From the NCBI GenBank assembly GCA_028689665.1, contig JAQVCR010000009.1:1-64000 (forward strand): a stretch of 64,000 nucleotides of DNA, written 5' to 3'. The translations under genes and the position numbers were made by a program. Below, one piece after another: positions 7,924 to 16,644 of the stretch. The DNA comes from Muribaculaceae bacterium. GTDB lineage: Bacteria; Bacteroidota; Bacteroidia; Bacteroidales; Muribaculaceae. The notes below the pieces were generated by a model, which did no database searches, was not told the DNA's origin, and worked only from the letters and a program-made list of their open reading frames with translations. Every line of letters begins with the position of its first letter. Within the stretch, counting starts at the first letter, position 1.

Positions 7924-9444
7924 ATGTTTACAGAGAAAGACCTTAAAGATTTTGAAAGCAAAGGAATCTCATTAGCTACAATAGAAGGGCAGTTAAACCG
8001 TTTTAAGACGGGATTTCCTTATCTAAAAGTTGTTTCTGCGGCTTCAATCGGAAATGGTGTGGTGTCGTTGACAACCGGAGAAGAAATGGAATGTGTATAT
8101 GCGTGGGACGATTATTTGCATAGTGGAGGAAGTGTTGAAAAGTTTGTGCCGGCATCGGGAGCCGCAAGCCGAATGTTTAAGAATTTATTTGAGTTTCTTG
8201 CTTCGGGCAGGCAAGAACCGGAAACAAGCTTTGAGAAAAAATTCTTTTCCGAGATAAAAAACTTTGCATTCTATCATGAATTAAATGCTGTGTGTTTAAA
8301 AAGAGCCGGAATGGGAATTGAGGATCTGATGTCAGATGGACTATATAGCGAGGTAGTACGGCTTCTATTGAGCGAAGAAGGCTTGAATTATGGGAATCTC
8401 CCCAAAGGCGTTCTCAAATTCCATAAAAGTGAAGATGCAGTGCATACCGCGATAGAGGAACACATGGAAGAAGGCGCACAATATGCTACCGATGCTAATA
8501 ATAATGTAGATATACATTTTACTGTATCGCCTGAGCATCGTGAATTATTTAATCGTGTATTCTTGTCTTCGCGCAACAAGATGGAAATGGAATACGGTGT
8601 GCATTATTCTATTTCAATGTCGGAGCAGAAATCGTCGACCGATACGATAGCGGTGAATCTAGATAATACACCATTTAGAGAATCAGATGACACAATCTTA
8701 TTTCGCCCGGCAGGACATGGGGCATTGATAGAAAATCTTAACGAACGAAGTGCAAATGTGATATTTATAAAGAATATAGATAATATTGTGCCAGCAACGA
8801 AGCGAGAAATAACCGTGAAATATAAGAAGATACTTGGCGGATATTTAATCTTGTTGCAGAAACGTATTTCAAAATATTTAGGGTTGCTAAAATCAGGACA
8901 ATATACAATCGACGATTTGAGAGAAATGATACATTTTGTCCATGATAAGTTGTGTCTGCGATATTCAGAAACAAAGCACTTAGATGATAGCGAATTAGCA
9001 GTATATCTTCAATCAAAATTTAATCGTCCGATAAGAGTGTGTGGAGTAGTGAAAAATGACGGAGAACCGGGTGGCGGTCCGTTTATTGCATATAATGCCG
9101 ATGGCTCGACATCATTACAGATTATGGAAAGCTCTCAATTTGATTTAACCGACCGACAATCGTGTGAATTGATGAATAAAGCCACTCACTTTAATCCGGT
9201 AGATTTGGTATGCTATATTAAAGATGATAAAGGAAATAAGTTTAACTTGTCCGACTATGTCGACAATGAGACCGGATTCATATCCATGAAGTCTAAGAAT
9301 GGTAAAGACTTAAAGGCTTTAGAGTTACCCGGACTATGGAATGGTGCGATGAGCGATTGGAACACAGTATTTATTGAGGTACCCATTGAAACATTCAATC
9401 CTGTAAAAACCGTAAACGACTTATTGCGAGATATGCACCAATAA
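7924..9444 (+). CDS. DUF4301 family protein, possibly nucleotidyltransferase-like
   Basis: 506 residues, cytoplasmic (no signal peptide or membrane segment). It matches my memory of the Bacteroidota family DUF4301. Conserved-looking blocks are VPASGAASRMFKNLFEFL (about residues 78-95), RPAGHGALIENLNERSANVI (about 260-280), FIKNIDNIVP just after, and GEPGGGPFIAYNADGS (about 380). The first block resembles the glycine/arginine loop of sugar nucleotidyltransferases. GHGAL...NIDN resembles the acceptor loop of UDP-sugar pyrophosphorylases, so a GT-A-fold nucleotidyltransferase is a reasonable guess. No sugar-nucleotide genes adjoin it. It is followed 104 bp later by a periplasmic thioredoxin. Confidence 0.75.
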   Translation: MFTEKDLKDFESKGISLATIEGQLNRFKTGFPYLKVVSAASIGNGVVSLTTGEEMECVYAWDDYLHSGGSVEKFVPASGAASRMFKNLFEFLASGRQEPETSFEKKFFSEIKNFAFYHELNAVCLKRAGMGIEDLMSDGLYSEVVRLLLSEEGLNYGNLPKGVLKFHKSEDAVHTAIEEHMEEGAQYATDANNNVDIHFTVSPEHRELFNRVFLSSRNKMEMEYGVHYSISMSEQKSSTDTIAVNLDNTPFRESDDTILFRPAGHGALIENLNERSANVIFIKNIDNIVPATKREITVKYKKILGGYLILLQKRISKYLGLLKSGQYTIDDLREMIHFVHDKLCLRYSETKHLDDSELAVYLQSKFNRPIRVCGVVKNDGEPGGGPFIAYNADGSTSLQIMESSQFDLTDRQSCELMNKATHFNPVDLVCYIKDDKGNKFNLSDYVDNETGFISMKSKNGKDLKALELPGLWNGAMSDWNTVFIEVPIETFNPVKTVNDLLRDMHQ

Positions 9445-9548
9445 GCTAATAAGAAGATGAAAATTAAAAATAAGTACAATAAATCTTTGTTAATTATGAC
9501 AATATGAGATATTATACTTATTTTTATGTCCATAAACAATAAACAAGA

Positions 9549-9998
9549 ATGATGAAAACAAGATTTATAGCTATAGTGATATTGTTGTCCTCAATATTAG
9601 GAGCGACAGCAGCTACTTCGGTAGCTGGAAGCAAAGTGAGAGAAATTAATCAGACAGAATTTAAAAGTCTGGTAAGTGATTATGATAATCCTAACACTTA
9701 TTTGCAACTAAAAGGGGATAAACCTGTAATTATAGATTTCACAGCAAGCTGGTGCGGACCGTGTAAAAAGTTAGCACCTATTCTTGAGGAGCTTGCCACA
9801 GAATATACAGGGAAAATAGATTTTTATAAAATAGACATAGATAAGAATAAACAATTAGCTGAGGTCTTTCACGTGAAATCAGTGCCTATGTTAGTCTTTA
9901 TTTCATTAGAAGGAAAGGTGCAAGAGGTTGTCGGATTATACCCAAAAGAGGAGGTAATAAATGTAATAAATTATGTATTTCCAGCCCAAAAGAAATAG
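9549..9998 (+). CDS. periplasmic thioredoxin-family protein
   Basis: 149 residues with a cleavable signal peptide (hydrophobic residues 5-20, cut near ATAAT or SVAG). A single thioredoxin domain (about 32-149) carries the redox motif WCGPCK (Cys69, Cys72) and the cis-proline segment VKSVPMLVF. It therefore probably reduces or exchanges disulfides of exported proteins. The length is close to plain thioredoxin plus a leader, without the insertions of TlpA/ResA types. No clear promoter is seen in the 104 bp gap after the DUF4301 gene, so it may be read from that promoter. Confidence 0.88.
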   Translation: MMKTRFIAIVILLSSILGATAATSVAGSKVREINQTEFKSLVSDYDNPNTYLQLKGDKPVIIDFTASWCGPCKKLAPILEELATEYTGKIDFYKIDIDKNKQLAEVFHVKSVPMLVFISLEGKVQEVVGLYPKEEVINVINYVFPAQKK

Positions 9999-10035
9999 TT
10001 TTAAAATCTATAGCTAGAAAGTCGGCATATTCACA

Positions 10036-10146
10036 AGTATCTTTGTGTAATCATTTCGATTACATAAAGATACTGAAATACTTGTATCAACTAGTGATAC
10101 ATTATTGATTTTAATACCGAATGGAAAAAAGGATCTATTACCATTC
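10036..10146. terminator. block of three hairpins between convergent trx and rtcB
   Basis: Hairpin 1 at 10036-10074 has a 17-bp stem (one G-T wobble) and a 5-nt loop. Hairpin 2 at 10084-10100 is GTATCA / TGATAC. Hairpin 3 pairs GAATGG (10119-10124) with CCATTC (10141-10146). Together they fill the space between the two convergent stop codons; the first is the best candidate terminator. Confidence 0.6.
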
Positions 10147-10152
10147 AGTGAT

Positions 10153-11409
10153 TTATTTAGATGCTTTAAAGTTGAAGATAGGACGTATGATGGTATCGAT
10201 AGAGACGGTATCACCTATGTTTGAAATAATTTCTGATGCCGGCTTATAGGCCATTGGCGATTCATCGCGAGTGAAGTCGTTGATGCTTTCTGAGTATATT
10301 CCTTGCATAGATGATTCAAAATCCTCCATTCTAATGGTGTCGTAGGCTTGGGTACGGCTCAATACACGTCCGGCTCCATGAGGTGCCGAGCAGTTCCAAT
10401 CAGGATTACCTTTACCGGTGCAAATCAGTGAGCCATCACGCATATTAAGCGGAATGATGCATCGCTCTCCTGTAGCTGCTGAGATAGAACCTTTGCGGAT
10501 AATGTTATCATCGCTTATGTAATTATGGATGCTTTCGAACTCTTCATGAATTTCAATATCATGGAAGAATTTGAGTAGCAAGAGTGATATTAGCTTTCTA
10601 TTAAGCACTGCCCAGCGTTGACACAAGCGCATATCATGCAGATAATCTTCTCGTGCGTCTCCTTCTATATAGCATAGATATGCAGGTAATGAAGGCTCTA
10701 CTTTCTCTTGTTCTCTTCGCATCTTCTTGATTACCTCTTGTAGCTTTGTGCGACGTCCGGCAGCCTTGTATTCTGCTATGACATCTTTAATATGTTGTTC
10801 GAAGGCATCGGCTCCGTCGGTTAAGTGTGTGATTGCACGAGCCTGATAAATCTCAGCCACTTGCTTACCAAGATTACGAGAACCGGTATGAATAACGAGA
10901 TACACATTATTGGCATCATCTTTATTCAATTCTATAAAGTGATTACCACCACCCAGAGAGCCGATGGCTTTGTTGATTCGGTCGGAATTTTTAAGGTCGC
11001 GATAACAACGAAGTTCTGTTACAAGTTTCTTTGCCTCGCAATATATATCCATCTCCTCGTGAGCTAAAGGCTTAAATCCGAATTTGTCTTCACGCACAAT
11101 CATTCCCGAAGGCACGTTAGATATTATGTGCTCATTAAAAGCATGAAAATCTATATCTGGTATGTGACCAAGATTCAATATGCGCATACCACAGCCGATA
11201 TCAACTCCAACGATGTTAGGAATAACCTTATCACCAAGATTACCGGTGAAACCAATAACGCAACCAGCTCCGGCATGAACATCCGGCATAATGCGGATTT
11301 TCTTGTCGGAAAACACATTGATTGAGAGTAGCTCATTAATTTGTTCTAAAGCGTTGTTGTCGATTCGGTCTGTGAATATCTTCACGTTATGTCCTTCTAT
11401 TGTTTTCAT
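10153..11409 (-). CDS. rtcB: RtcB-family RNA-splicing ligase
   Basis: RtcB ligases join 2',3'-cyclic phosphate and 5'-OH RNA ends using GTP and Mn2+. 418 residues, all catalytic signatures present: MPDVHAGAGCVIGF (about 42), GVDIGCGMRIL with the metal Cys, GSLGGGNHFIEL, HTGSRNLGKQVAEIY, and NCSAPHGAGRVLSRTQA. The last holds the guanylylated histidine (about His344). It is the short bacterial form. No archease activator, RtcR regulator or RtcA cyclase lies beside it, so its role here (tRNA or rRNA repair after damage) is inference. It probably has its own promoter at 11471. Confidence 0.92.
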   Translation of the reverse strand: MKTIEGHNVKIFTDRIDNNALEQINELLSINVFSDKKIRIMPDVHAGAGCVIGFTGNLGDKVIPNIVGVDIGCGMRILNLGHIPDIDFHAFNEHIISNVPSGMIVREDKFGFKPLAHEEMDIYCEAKKLVTELRCYRDLKNSDRINKAIGSLGGGNHFIELNKDDANNVYLVIHTGSRNLGKQVAEIYQARAITHLTDGADAFEQHIKDVIAEYKAAGRRTKLQEVIKKMRREQEKVEPSLPAYLCYIEGDAREDYLHDMRLCQRWAVLNRKLISLLLLKFFHDIEIHEEFESIHNYISDDNIIRKGSISAATGERCIIPLNMRDGSLICTGKGNPDWNCSAPHGAGRVLSRTQAYDTIRMEDFESSMQGIYSESINDFTRDESPMAYKPASEIISNIGDTVSIDTIIRPIFNFKASK

Positions 11410-11470
11410 TTTAGCGGTATTTATTGTTTCGAAAAGGTGATTGGCGGCTACGCAATTAACTATTACAATG

Positions 11471-11478
11471 CAAATTTA
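11471..11478 (-). promoter_or_regulatory. -7 promoter element of rtcB
   Basis: TAAATTTG on the minus strand fits TAnnTTTG, about 60 nt upstream of the rtcB ATG. No -33 box at the usual spacing. Confidence 0.45.
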
Positions 11479-11616
11479 ATCAATCGGTATCATATTTTTC
11501 AGAATAAGTTGAAAAATAAATTATATCTTAAAAATATCCACTTATAGCGTTTATTGAGACACCTAATATGTATTCCATTCATTTGTACTTGCCAAGTGTA
11601 CTAACCCCTAAGCGCA

Positions 11617-11661
11617 AGTTAGGCTGCAACCACCGTTTTACCAGCGAATTACAGCCTAACT
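11617..11661. terminator. inverted repeat downstream of ppdK
   Basis: Perfect 10-bp arms AGTTAGGCTG (11617-11626) and CAGCCTAACT (11652-11661) around a 25-nt loop, 34 bp past the ppdK stop. It is GC-richer than its surroundings and lacks a clear T-run, so it may be a structured 3' end rather than a classic intrinsic terminator. The rest of the 286-bp gap holds only the rtcB promoter element. Confidence 0.45.
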
Positions 11662-11695
11662 GAATGTCGTATTTAAATAAGTTCTTTATTGCGGA

Positions 11696-14410
11696 TTAAT
11701 CTTCCACTGCTGCTTGAGCCGCTGCAAGTCGTGCAATTGGCACTCTAAATGGGCTACAAGAAACGTAGTTCATTCCAAGTTTTGCGCAGAATTTAACAGA
11801 AGAAGGTTCACCACCGTGTTCACCACAGATACCAACCTTTAAGTCGGCTTTAGTAGAGCGACCTTTCTTAGTACCCATTTCAACAAGTTGTCCTACACCT
11901 TCTTGGTCAAGGATTTCAAAAGGATCGGTCTTAACGATGCCTAGTTCTTTGTAGAATTTCAAGAATTTAGGAGCGTCATCGCGAGAGTATCCAAATGTCA
12001 TCTGAGTCAAGTCGTTAGTACCGAAAGAGAAGAAGTCGGCGATATTTGCAATTTTATCGGCGATTAATGCAGCACGAGGAACTTCGATCATTGTACCAAT
12101 CTTGTAAGGAACAGTTTTTCCACGTTCGGTGAATACAGCTTGAGCCACTTCGTTAATGATTTTAGCTTGAAGTTCAAGTTCTTTTACAGTACCGACAAGA
12201 GGTATCATAATTTCGGGGTGAACATCAATACCTTTATCTTTAACGTTAAGTGCAGCTTCGATAATAGCGCGAGCTTGCATTTCGGTAATTTCAGGATAAG
12301 TGTTACCAAGACGGCAACCACGGTGTCCTAGCATAGGGTTGAATTCTTCAAGGCTGTCGCAAATGCTCTTAACCTTTTCAATAGATATACCCATTTCTTG
12401 AGCAAGCTCTTTCTGAGTAGCTAATTGATGAGGAACAAATTCGTGCAAAGGAGGGTCAAGGAGGCGAATAGTAACGCCAAATCCGTCCATAGCAGTGAAT
12501 ATACCTTCAAAGTCGCCACGTTGCATAGGAAGGAGTTTTGTTAAAGCTTCACGACGACCTTTTTCTGTGCTAGAAAGAATCATTTCGCGCATAGCTTTAA
12601 TTCTGTCGCCCTCAAAGAACATGTGTTCTGTACGGCAAAGTCCGATACCTTTAGCGCCAAATTTTCTAGCAACAAGAGCGTCGCGAGGAGAATCGGCATT
12701 TGTACGAACGTCTACTTTAGTATGTTTTTCGGCAAGGTTCATAATAGCGGCAAAGTCGCCTGATAGTTCAGCATCAACGGTTGATACTAATCCATCATAT
12801 ACATCACCTGTGCTACCATTAAGTGAAATCCAATCGCCTTCGTTATATGTTTTGCCCCCCATTTTAACGGTTTTGGCTTTGTAGTCAACTTCAATTTCGC
12901 CTGCACCGGAAACGCAGCATTTACCCATACCGCGAGCTACAACTGCAGCGTGAGAAGTCATACCTCCACGAGCTGTAAGGATACCTTGAGCAACGCTCAT
13001 ACCGCGAAGGTCTTCGGGCGAAGTCTCGATACGAACCATGACTACTTTCTTTTTGTCTTCAGCCCAAGCTTCAGCATCTTCGGCAAAGAATACAATTTGT
13101 CCTGTTGCGGCTCCCGGAGAAGCAGGAAGGCCTTTAGCAACTACTTTAGTAGTTTTAAGGGCAGCTTTGTCGAATACGGGGTGTAGAAGTTCGTCAAGTT
13201 TCTGAGGTTCCATACGTTTAAGTACGGTAGTTTCATCTATTTCGCCATCACGAAGCATATCCATTGCAATTTTTACCATTGCGGCGCCTGTGCGTTTTCC
13301 GTTACGAGTTTGAAGTAACCAAAGTTTGCTATCTTGAATAGTGAATTCAAGGTCTTGCATATCTTTGAAGTAGTCTTCAAGTTTTTGTTGAGTAGCGATA
13401 AGCTCGGCAGCACATTCAGGCATAGATTCTTCGAGAGAAGGATATTTAGCAGCACGGTCTTCTTCCGATATACCTTGAAGAGCAGCCCAGCGGCGAGAGC
13501 CTTCGATTGTGATTTGTTGAGGAGTTCTTACACCAGCCACAACGTCTTCACCTTGAGCGTTGATAAGGTATTCGCCATTGAATATATCTTCTCCTGTAGC
13601 GGCATCGCGAGTGAATGCAACACCAGTAGCAGATGTGTTACCCATGTTACCGTATACCATTGCTTGAACGTTAACTGCGGTTCCCCATTCTTCAGGGATT
13701 TGGTTCATGCGACGATAAAGGATTGCGCGTTCGTTCATCCAGCTATCGAAAACGGCAGTGATTGCGCCCCAAAGTTGTTCCCATGCGCCATTAGGGAAGT
13801 CAAGTCCTGTAGATTTCTTAACAGCCCCCTTGAATAGCTTTACAAGATTCTTAAGGTCTTCAACGTCTAGTTCTGTATCTAGTTTAACTCCTTTAGCAGC
13901 TTTGACAGTTTCGAGCACTTCTTCAAATGGATCGATGTCGTTTTTGTTCTTTGGTTTCATTCCAAGAACGACATCGCCGTACATTTGAACGAAACGGCGA
14001 TAGCTGTCCCATGCAAAGCGAGCATTACCCGATTTAGAAGCAAGAGCTTCAACCACTTTGTCATTCATACCAAGATTAAGGACAGTGTCCATCATACCCG
14101 GCATAGAAACTCTAGCACCCGAACGAACAGAAACAAGAAGAGGGTTCTTCTCATTGTCAAATATATTGCCTGTAAGTTTTTCTACGTGTTTGATAGCTTC
14201 TTTAACATCGTCTTCGATAAGCTTAATAGCAGCATCGCGACCTTTTTTGTTATATTCTGTACATACTTCTGTGGTGATAGTGAATCCCGGAGGTACAGGA
14301 ACGCCAATAAGGTTCATCTCTGCAAGGTTAGCACCTTTGCCACCTAGAAGATTTTTCATGTCGGCACGTCCTTCTGCTTGACCGTTACCGAAAGTATAAA
14401 TTTTCTTCAT
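11696..14410 (-). CDS. ppdK: pyruvate, phosphate dikinase
   Basis: Interconverts pyruvate, ATP and phosphate with phosphoenolpyruvate, AMP and pyrophosphate; in anaerobic Bacteroidales it can run in glycolytic or gluconeogenic direction. 904 residues, full length. The N-terminal ATP-grasp part contains NLLGGKGANLAEMNLIGVPVPPGF and VSVRSGARVSMPGMMDT. The central phosphohistidine domain has GGMTSHAAVVARGMGKCCV with the swivelling catalytic His. The C-terminal PEP/pyruvate barrel has GIGLCRTEHMF and the cysteine-containing GICGEHGGEPSSV. Monocistronic; a -7 promoter element lies 72 bp upstream. Confidence 0.97.
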   Translation of the reverse strand: MKKIYTFGNGQAEGRADMKNLLGGKGANLAEMNLIGVPVPPGFTITTEVCTEYNKKGRDAAIKLIEDDVKEAIKHVEKLTGNIFDNEKNPLLVSVRSGARVSMPGMMDTVLNLGMNDKVVEALASKSGNARFAWDSYRRFVQMYGDVVLGMKPKNKNDIDPFEEVLETVKAAKGVKLDTELDVEDLKNLVKLFKGAVKKSTGLDFPNGAWEQLWGAITAVFDSWMNERAILYRRMNQIPEEWGTAVNVQAMVYGNMGNTSATGVAFTRDAATGEDIFNGEYLINAQGEDVVAGVRTPQQITIEGSRRWAALQGISEEDRAAKYPSLEESMPECAAELIATQQKLEDYFKDMQDLEFTIQDSKLWLLQTRNGKRTGAAMVKIAMDMLRDGEIDETTVLKRMEPQKLDELLHPVFDKAALKTTKVVAKGLPASPGAATGQIVFFAEDAEAWAEDKKKVVMVRIETSPEDLRGMSVAQGILTARGGMTSHAAVVARGMGKCCVSGAGEIEVDYKAKTVKMGGKTYNEGDWISLNGSTGDVYDGLVSTVDAELSGDFAAIMNLAEKHTKVDVRTNADSPRDALVARKFGAKGIGLCRTEHMFFEGDRIKAMREMILSSTEKGRREALTKLLPMQRGDFEGIFTAMDGFGVTIRLLDPPLHEFVPHQLATQKELAQEMGISIEKVKSICDSLEEFNPMLGHRGCRLGNTYPEITEMQARAIIEAALNVKDKGIDVHPEIMIPLVGTVKELELQAKIINEVAQAVFTERGKTVPYKIGTMIEVPRAALIADKIANIADFFSFGTNDLTQMTFGYSRDDAPKFLKFYKELGIVKTDPFEILDQEGVGQLVEMGTKKGRSTKADLKVGICGEHGGEPSSVKFCAKLGMNYVSCSPFRVPIARLAAAQAAVED

Positions 14411-14481
14411 TTTATAATTAAATGGTTTAATAAATGTTTAAAGTCATTTGGTATATAAATTGTTCTACTTAAAGAATAATG

Positions 14482-14489
14482 CAAATATA
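14482..14489 (-). promoter_or_regulatory. -7 promoter element of ppdK
   Basis: TATATTTG on the minus strand, 72 nt upstream of the ppdK ATG; predicted leader about 65 nt. No clear -33 box. Confidence 0.5.
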
Positions 14490-14585
14490 TATTAATTGGG
14501 CTTACTATGAAATTTTTTTGATATAAAAAATCTATAAATTTAGAATATTGGTAGAAAATAATGATAATATACTAGTTTTAATAGC

Positions 14586-14593
14586 TAAATTTG
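14586..14593 (+). promoter_or_regulatory. -7 promoter element of the rRNA methyltransferase gene
   Basis: TAAATTTG matches TAnnTTTG, ending 32 bp before the GTG start at 14626. The 206-bp gap between ppdK and this gene otherwise holds only the ppdK promoter. Confidence 0.5.
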
Positions 14594-14625
14594 TGGCATT
14601 CATAAAAACAAACTGATTGAAAATT

Positions 14626-16035
14626 GTGAGAAATAGGAAACCATTGCCTCTAATTGAGGGCGTTAAGATTACAGATGTAGCTGCAGAGGGTAAAAGTATA
14701 GCAAGAGTTGATGAAATGGTAGTTTTTATTCCATACGGAGCTCCTGGCGACATTATAGATCTAAAATTAGATAAAAAGAAGAAGAATTATGGTGAAGGGC
14801 ATATTGAAAAAATGTTAACGCCGTCGCCAATAAGAATAGAACCATTTTGCGAGCATTTTGGCATATGCGGAGGTTGTAAATGGCAGCATTTGCCCTATGA
14901 TTTTCAGCTTAAATGTAAGCAAGAGCAGGTTGTAGATGCTCTTGAGCGTATTGCAAAGATAGAATTACCTGATATAAATCCAATATTAGGATCTAACAAT
15001 ACTCAAGAATATAGGAATAAGCTGGAGTATACTTTTTCTAATAAGTCGTGGCTCACCTATGAACAAATGAAGAGCGAGCAGGAGTTTACTAATCGTAATG
15101 CCGTAGGTTTCCACATTCCGGGTGCGTTTGATAAGGTTCTTGATATAAATAAATGTTGGCTTCAAGATAATTTATCTAATGAGCTTCGATTGTTTATTCG
15201 CGATTTCGCTTTGGAGAAAGGTTATAGCTTTTATGATCTGCGTAATCAATGTGGGTTGTTGCGAACGATGATGGTGCGAATTTCAAGCATAGGCGAGGTT
15301 ATGCTTATAGTGGTATTTGGTGAAGATTGCCCCGAAAGTATAAAAAATGTTATGGAGGCTGTTAAGGCTAAATTCTCTAGAATAACATCATTACTCTATG
15401 TTGTAAATTTAAAAGCAAACGATACTATTGGTGATCAAGAGATAATAACATATTCCGGCCGTGATTATATAGAGGAGGAGATGGAAGGCTTGACATTCCG
15501 TATAGGTCCTAAATCATTCTATCAGACTAATTCTCTTCAAGCATACGAGCTGTATAAGGTAGCTCGCCGTATGGCAAATCTAACCGGGAACGAATTTGTA
15601 TACGACTTATATACGGGTACCGGCACGATAGCAAACTTTGTAGCGCGACAATGCAAGCAGGTAATAGGAATAGAATATGTACCCGAAGCGATAGAAGATG
15701 CAAAATTGAATTCAAAAGTAAATCATATTGATAATACATTATTCTATGCCGGTGATATGAAAGATGTATTGACAAAAGAATTTATACAGCAACATGGCGC
15801 TCCCGATGTGATGATTGTTGATCCTCCGCGAGCAGGTATGCACGAAGATGTGGTGAAAGTAATATTAGAGGCAAAGCCTAAGCGGATAGTCTATGTAAGT
15901 TGTAATCCGGCTACCCAAGCTCGAGATTTAGCAATGCTCGATGTTTGTTATAAAGTGATAGAGATACAGCCAGTAGATATGTTCCCCCATACGCATCATG
16001 TTGAGAATGTTGTGGCATTAGATTTAAGGCATTAG
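14626..16035 (+). CDS. 23S rRNA (uracil-5-)-methyltransferase, RumA/RlmD type
   Basis: SAM-dependent enzyme that methylates a uridine of 23S rRNA at C5. About 469 residues: an N-terminal TRAM domain (VKITDVAAEGKSIARVD..., about 8-65), iron-sulphur cysteines in CEHFGICGGCKWQH (Cx5CxxC), then the methyltransferase. The latter has DLYTGTGTIANFVA (SAM loop), VDPPRAGMHE and YVSCNPATQARDL with the catalytic Cys. There is no ATG start. TTG at 14617 and GTG at 14626 are both possible. I prefer GTG because the product then begins MRNRKPLPLIEGV, as I recall for relatives. Which uridine is modified cannot be told. Confidence 0.9.
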   Translation: MRNRKPLPLIEGVKITDVAAEGKSIARVDEMVVFIPYGAPGDIIDLKLDKKKKNYGEGHIEKMLTPSPIRIEPFCEHFGICGGCKWQHLPYDFQLKCKQEQVVDALERIAKIELPDINPILGSNNTQEYRNKLEYTFSNKSWLTYEQMKSEQEFTNRNAVGFHIPGAFDKVLDINKCWLQDNLSNELRLFIRDFALEKGYSFYDLRNQCGLLRTMMVRISSIGEVMLIVVFGEDCPESIKNVMEAVKAKFSRITSLLYVVNLKANDTIGDQEIITYSGRDYIEEEMEGLTFRIGPKSFYQTNSLQAYELYKVARRMANLTGNEFVYDLYTGTGTIANFVARQCKQVIGIEYVPEAIEDAKLNSKVNHIDNTLFYAGDMKDVLTKEFIQQHGAPDVMIVDPPRAGMHEDVVKVILEAKPKRIVYVSCNPATQARDLAMLDVCYKVIEIQPVDMFPHTHHVENVVALDLRH

Positions 16036-16039
16036 TAAG

Positions 16040-16060
16040 AATCTATTTTTTAGATAGATT
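16040..16060. terminator. hairpin overlapping the CYTH gene stop codon
   Basis: AATCTAT / ATAGATT with a T-rich 7-nt loop, located in the 7-bp gap and last codons between two convergent genes. The only terminator-like structure available to either gene. Confidence 0.4.
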
Positions 16061-16495
16061 GGAATTGTAATAACGGGGATCATCAGTAACGTTTTCCCCG
16101 ATAAAATCAGGCTTCCCATATTCGTATTCAGAGTATGGGATTTCTATTTCGGCAATAATTAAGCCTTCCAGTTCTCCTTTAAATTCGTCGACTTCCCATG
16201 TGTTTCCCATGTAGCTAACAATATATCTTATCTTTTCAAGGACGAATGGCTCGCAGAGATTTGCAATTAATTCTTCGGCATCAACCTTAGGAATTTGATA
16301 TTCATATTCACTTCTTGTGTCGCCAATATTTTTACCTTTAATTGTAATGAAACCACTGTTGTCGAGAATTCTTACTCTCACAGTGCGTTCTTTATTACGA
16401 GAAATATATGCTTGCTTAATATGATGAGAATCAGAAGCGAGTTTTTTATACTCATCATTAATTACAAGATATTTGTGTTCGATTTCTGTAGCCAT
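16043..16495 (-). CDS. CYTH domain protein (triphosphate tunnel enzyme)
   Basis: About 150 residues when started at the Met of MATEIEHKYLVIND. The upstream 14 codons of the open frame are a run of aromatic and aliphatic residues and are probably untranslated. The hallmark ExExK motif is EIEHK at residues 4-8. Alternating charged residues of the tunnel follow (TVRVRILDNSGFITIKGK; RSEYEYQIP; VDEFKGELEGLIIAEIE). Relatives hydrolyse triphosphate or act as inorganic triphosphatases; a few are class IV adenylate cyclases. The activity here is most likely a polyphosphatase/triphosphatase. Convergent with the methyltransferase gene, 7 bp apart. Confidence 0.85.
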   Translation of the reverse strand: MATEIEHKYLVINDEYKKLASDSHHIKQAYISRNKERTVRVRILDNSGFITIKGKNIGDTRSEYEYQIPKVDAEELIANLCEPFVLEKIRYIVSYMGNTWEVDEFKGELEGLIIAEIEIPYSEYEYGKPDFIGENVTDDPRYYNSNLSKK

Positions 16496-16566
16496 AAATA
16501 GTGGAAAAAAGAATAATAAAATAAAATAGCAGTACAACTAACCATAAAAATGGAGCAAATGGATAA

Positions 16567-16594
16567 TTTGATTCATTATATTTTAGTACATTTG
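16567..16594 (+). promoter_or_regulatory. promoter of the DUF5686 outer-membrane protein gene
   Basis: TACATTTG (16587-16594) with TTTG at 16567-16570; the spacing of 16 nt is slightly short. Ends 50 bp before the ATG at 16645. Confidence 0.5.
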
Positions 16595-16644
16595 CAAAGT
16601 TAATTCTATTATTAGTCATTAACAACTACGAATTAATTTTTTAG

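Noticed and set aside
11587-11597. Short palindrome ACTTGCCAAGT in the ppdK-rtcB gap
   Set aside because: Only 5-bp arms, no position relative to a promoter that would suggest an operator.
12495-14381. Plus-strand ORFs up to 167 codons opposite ppdK
   Set aside because: Shadow frames of a well-conserved gene; Ser/Phe-rich translations with no motif and no promoter.
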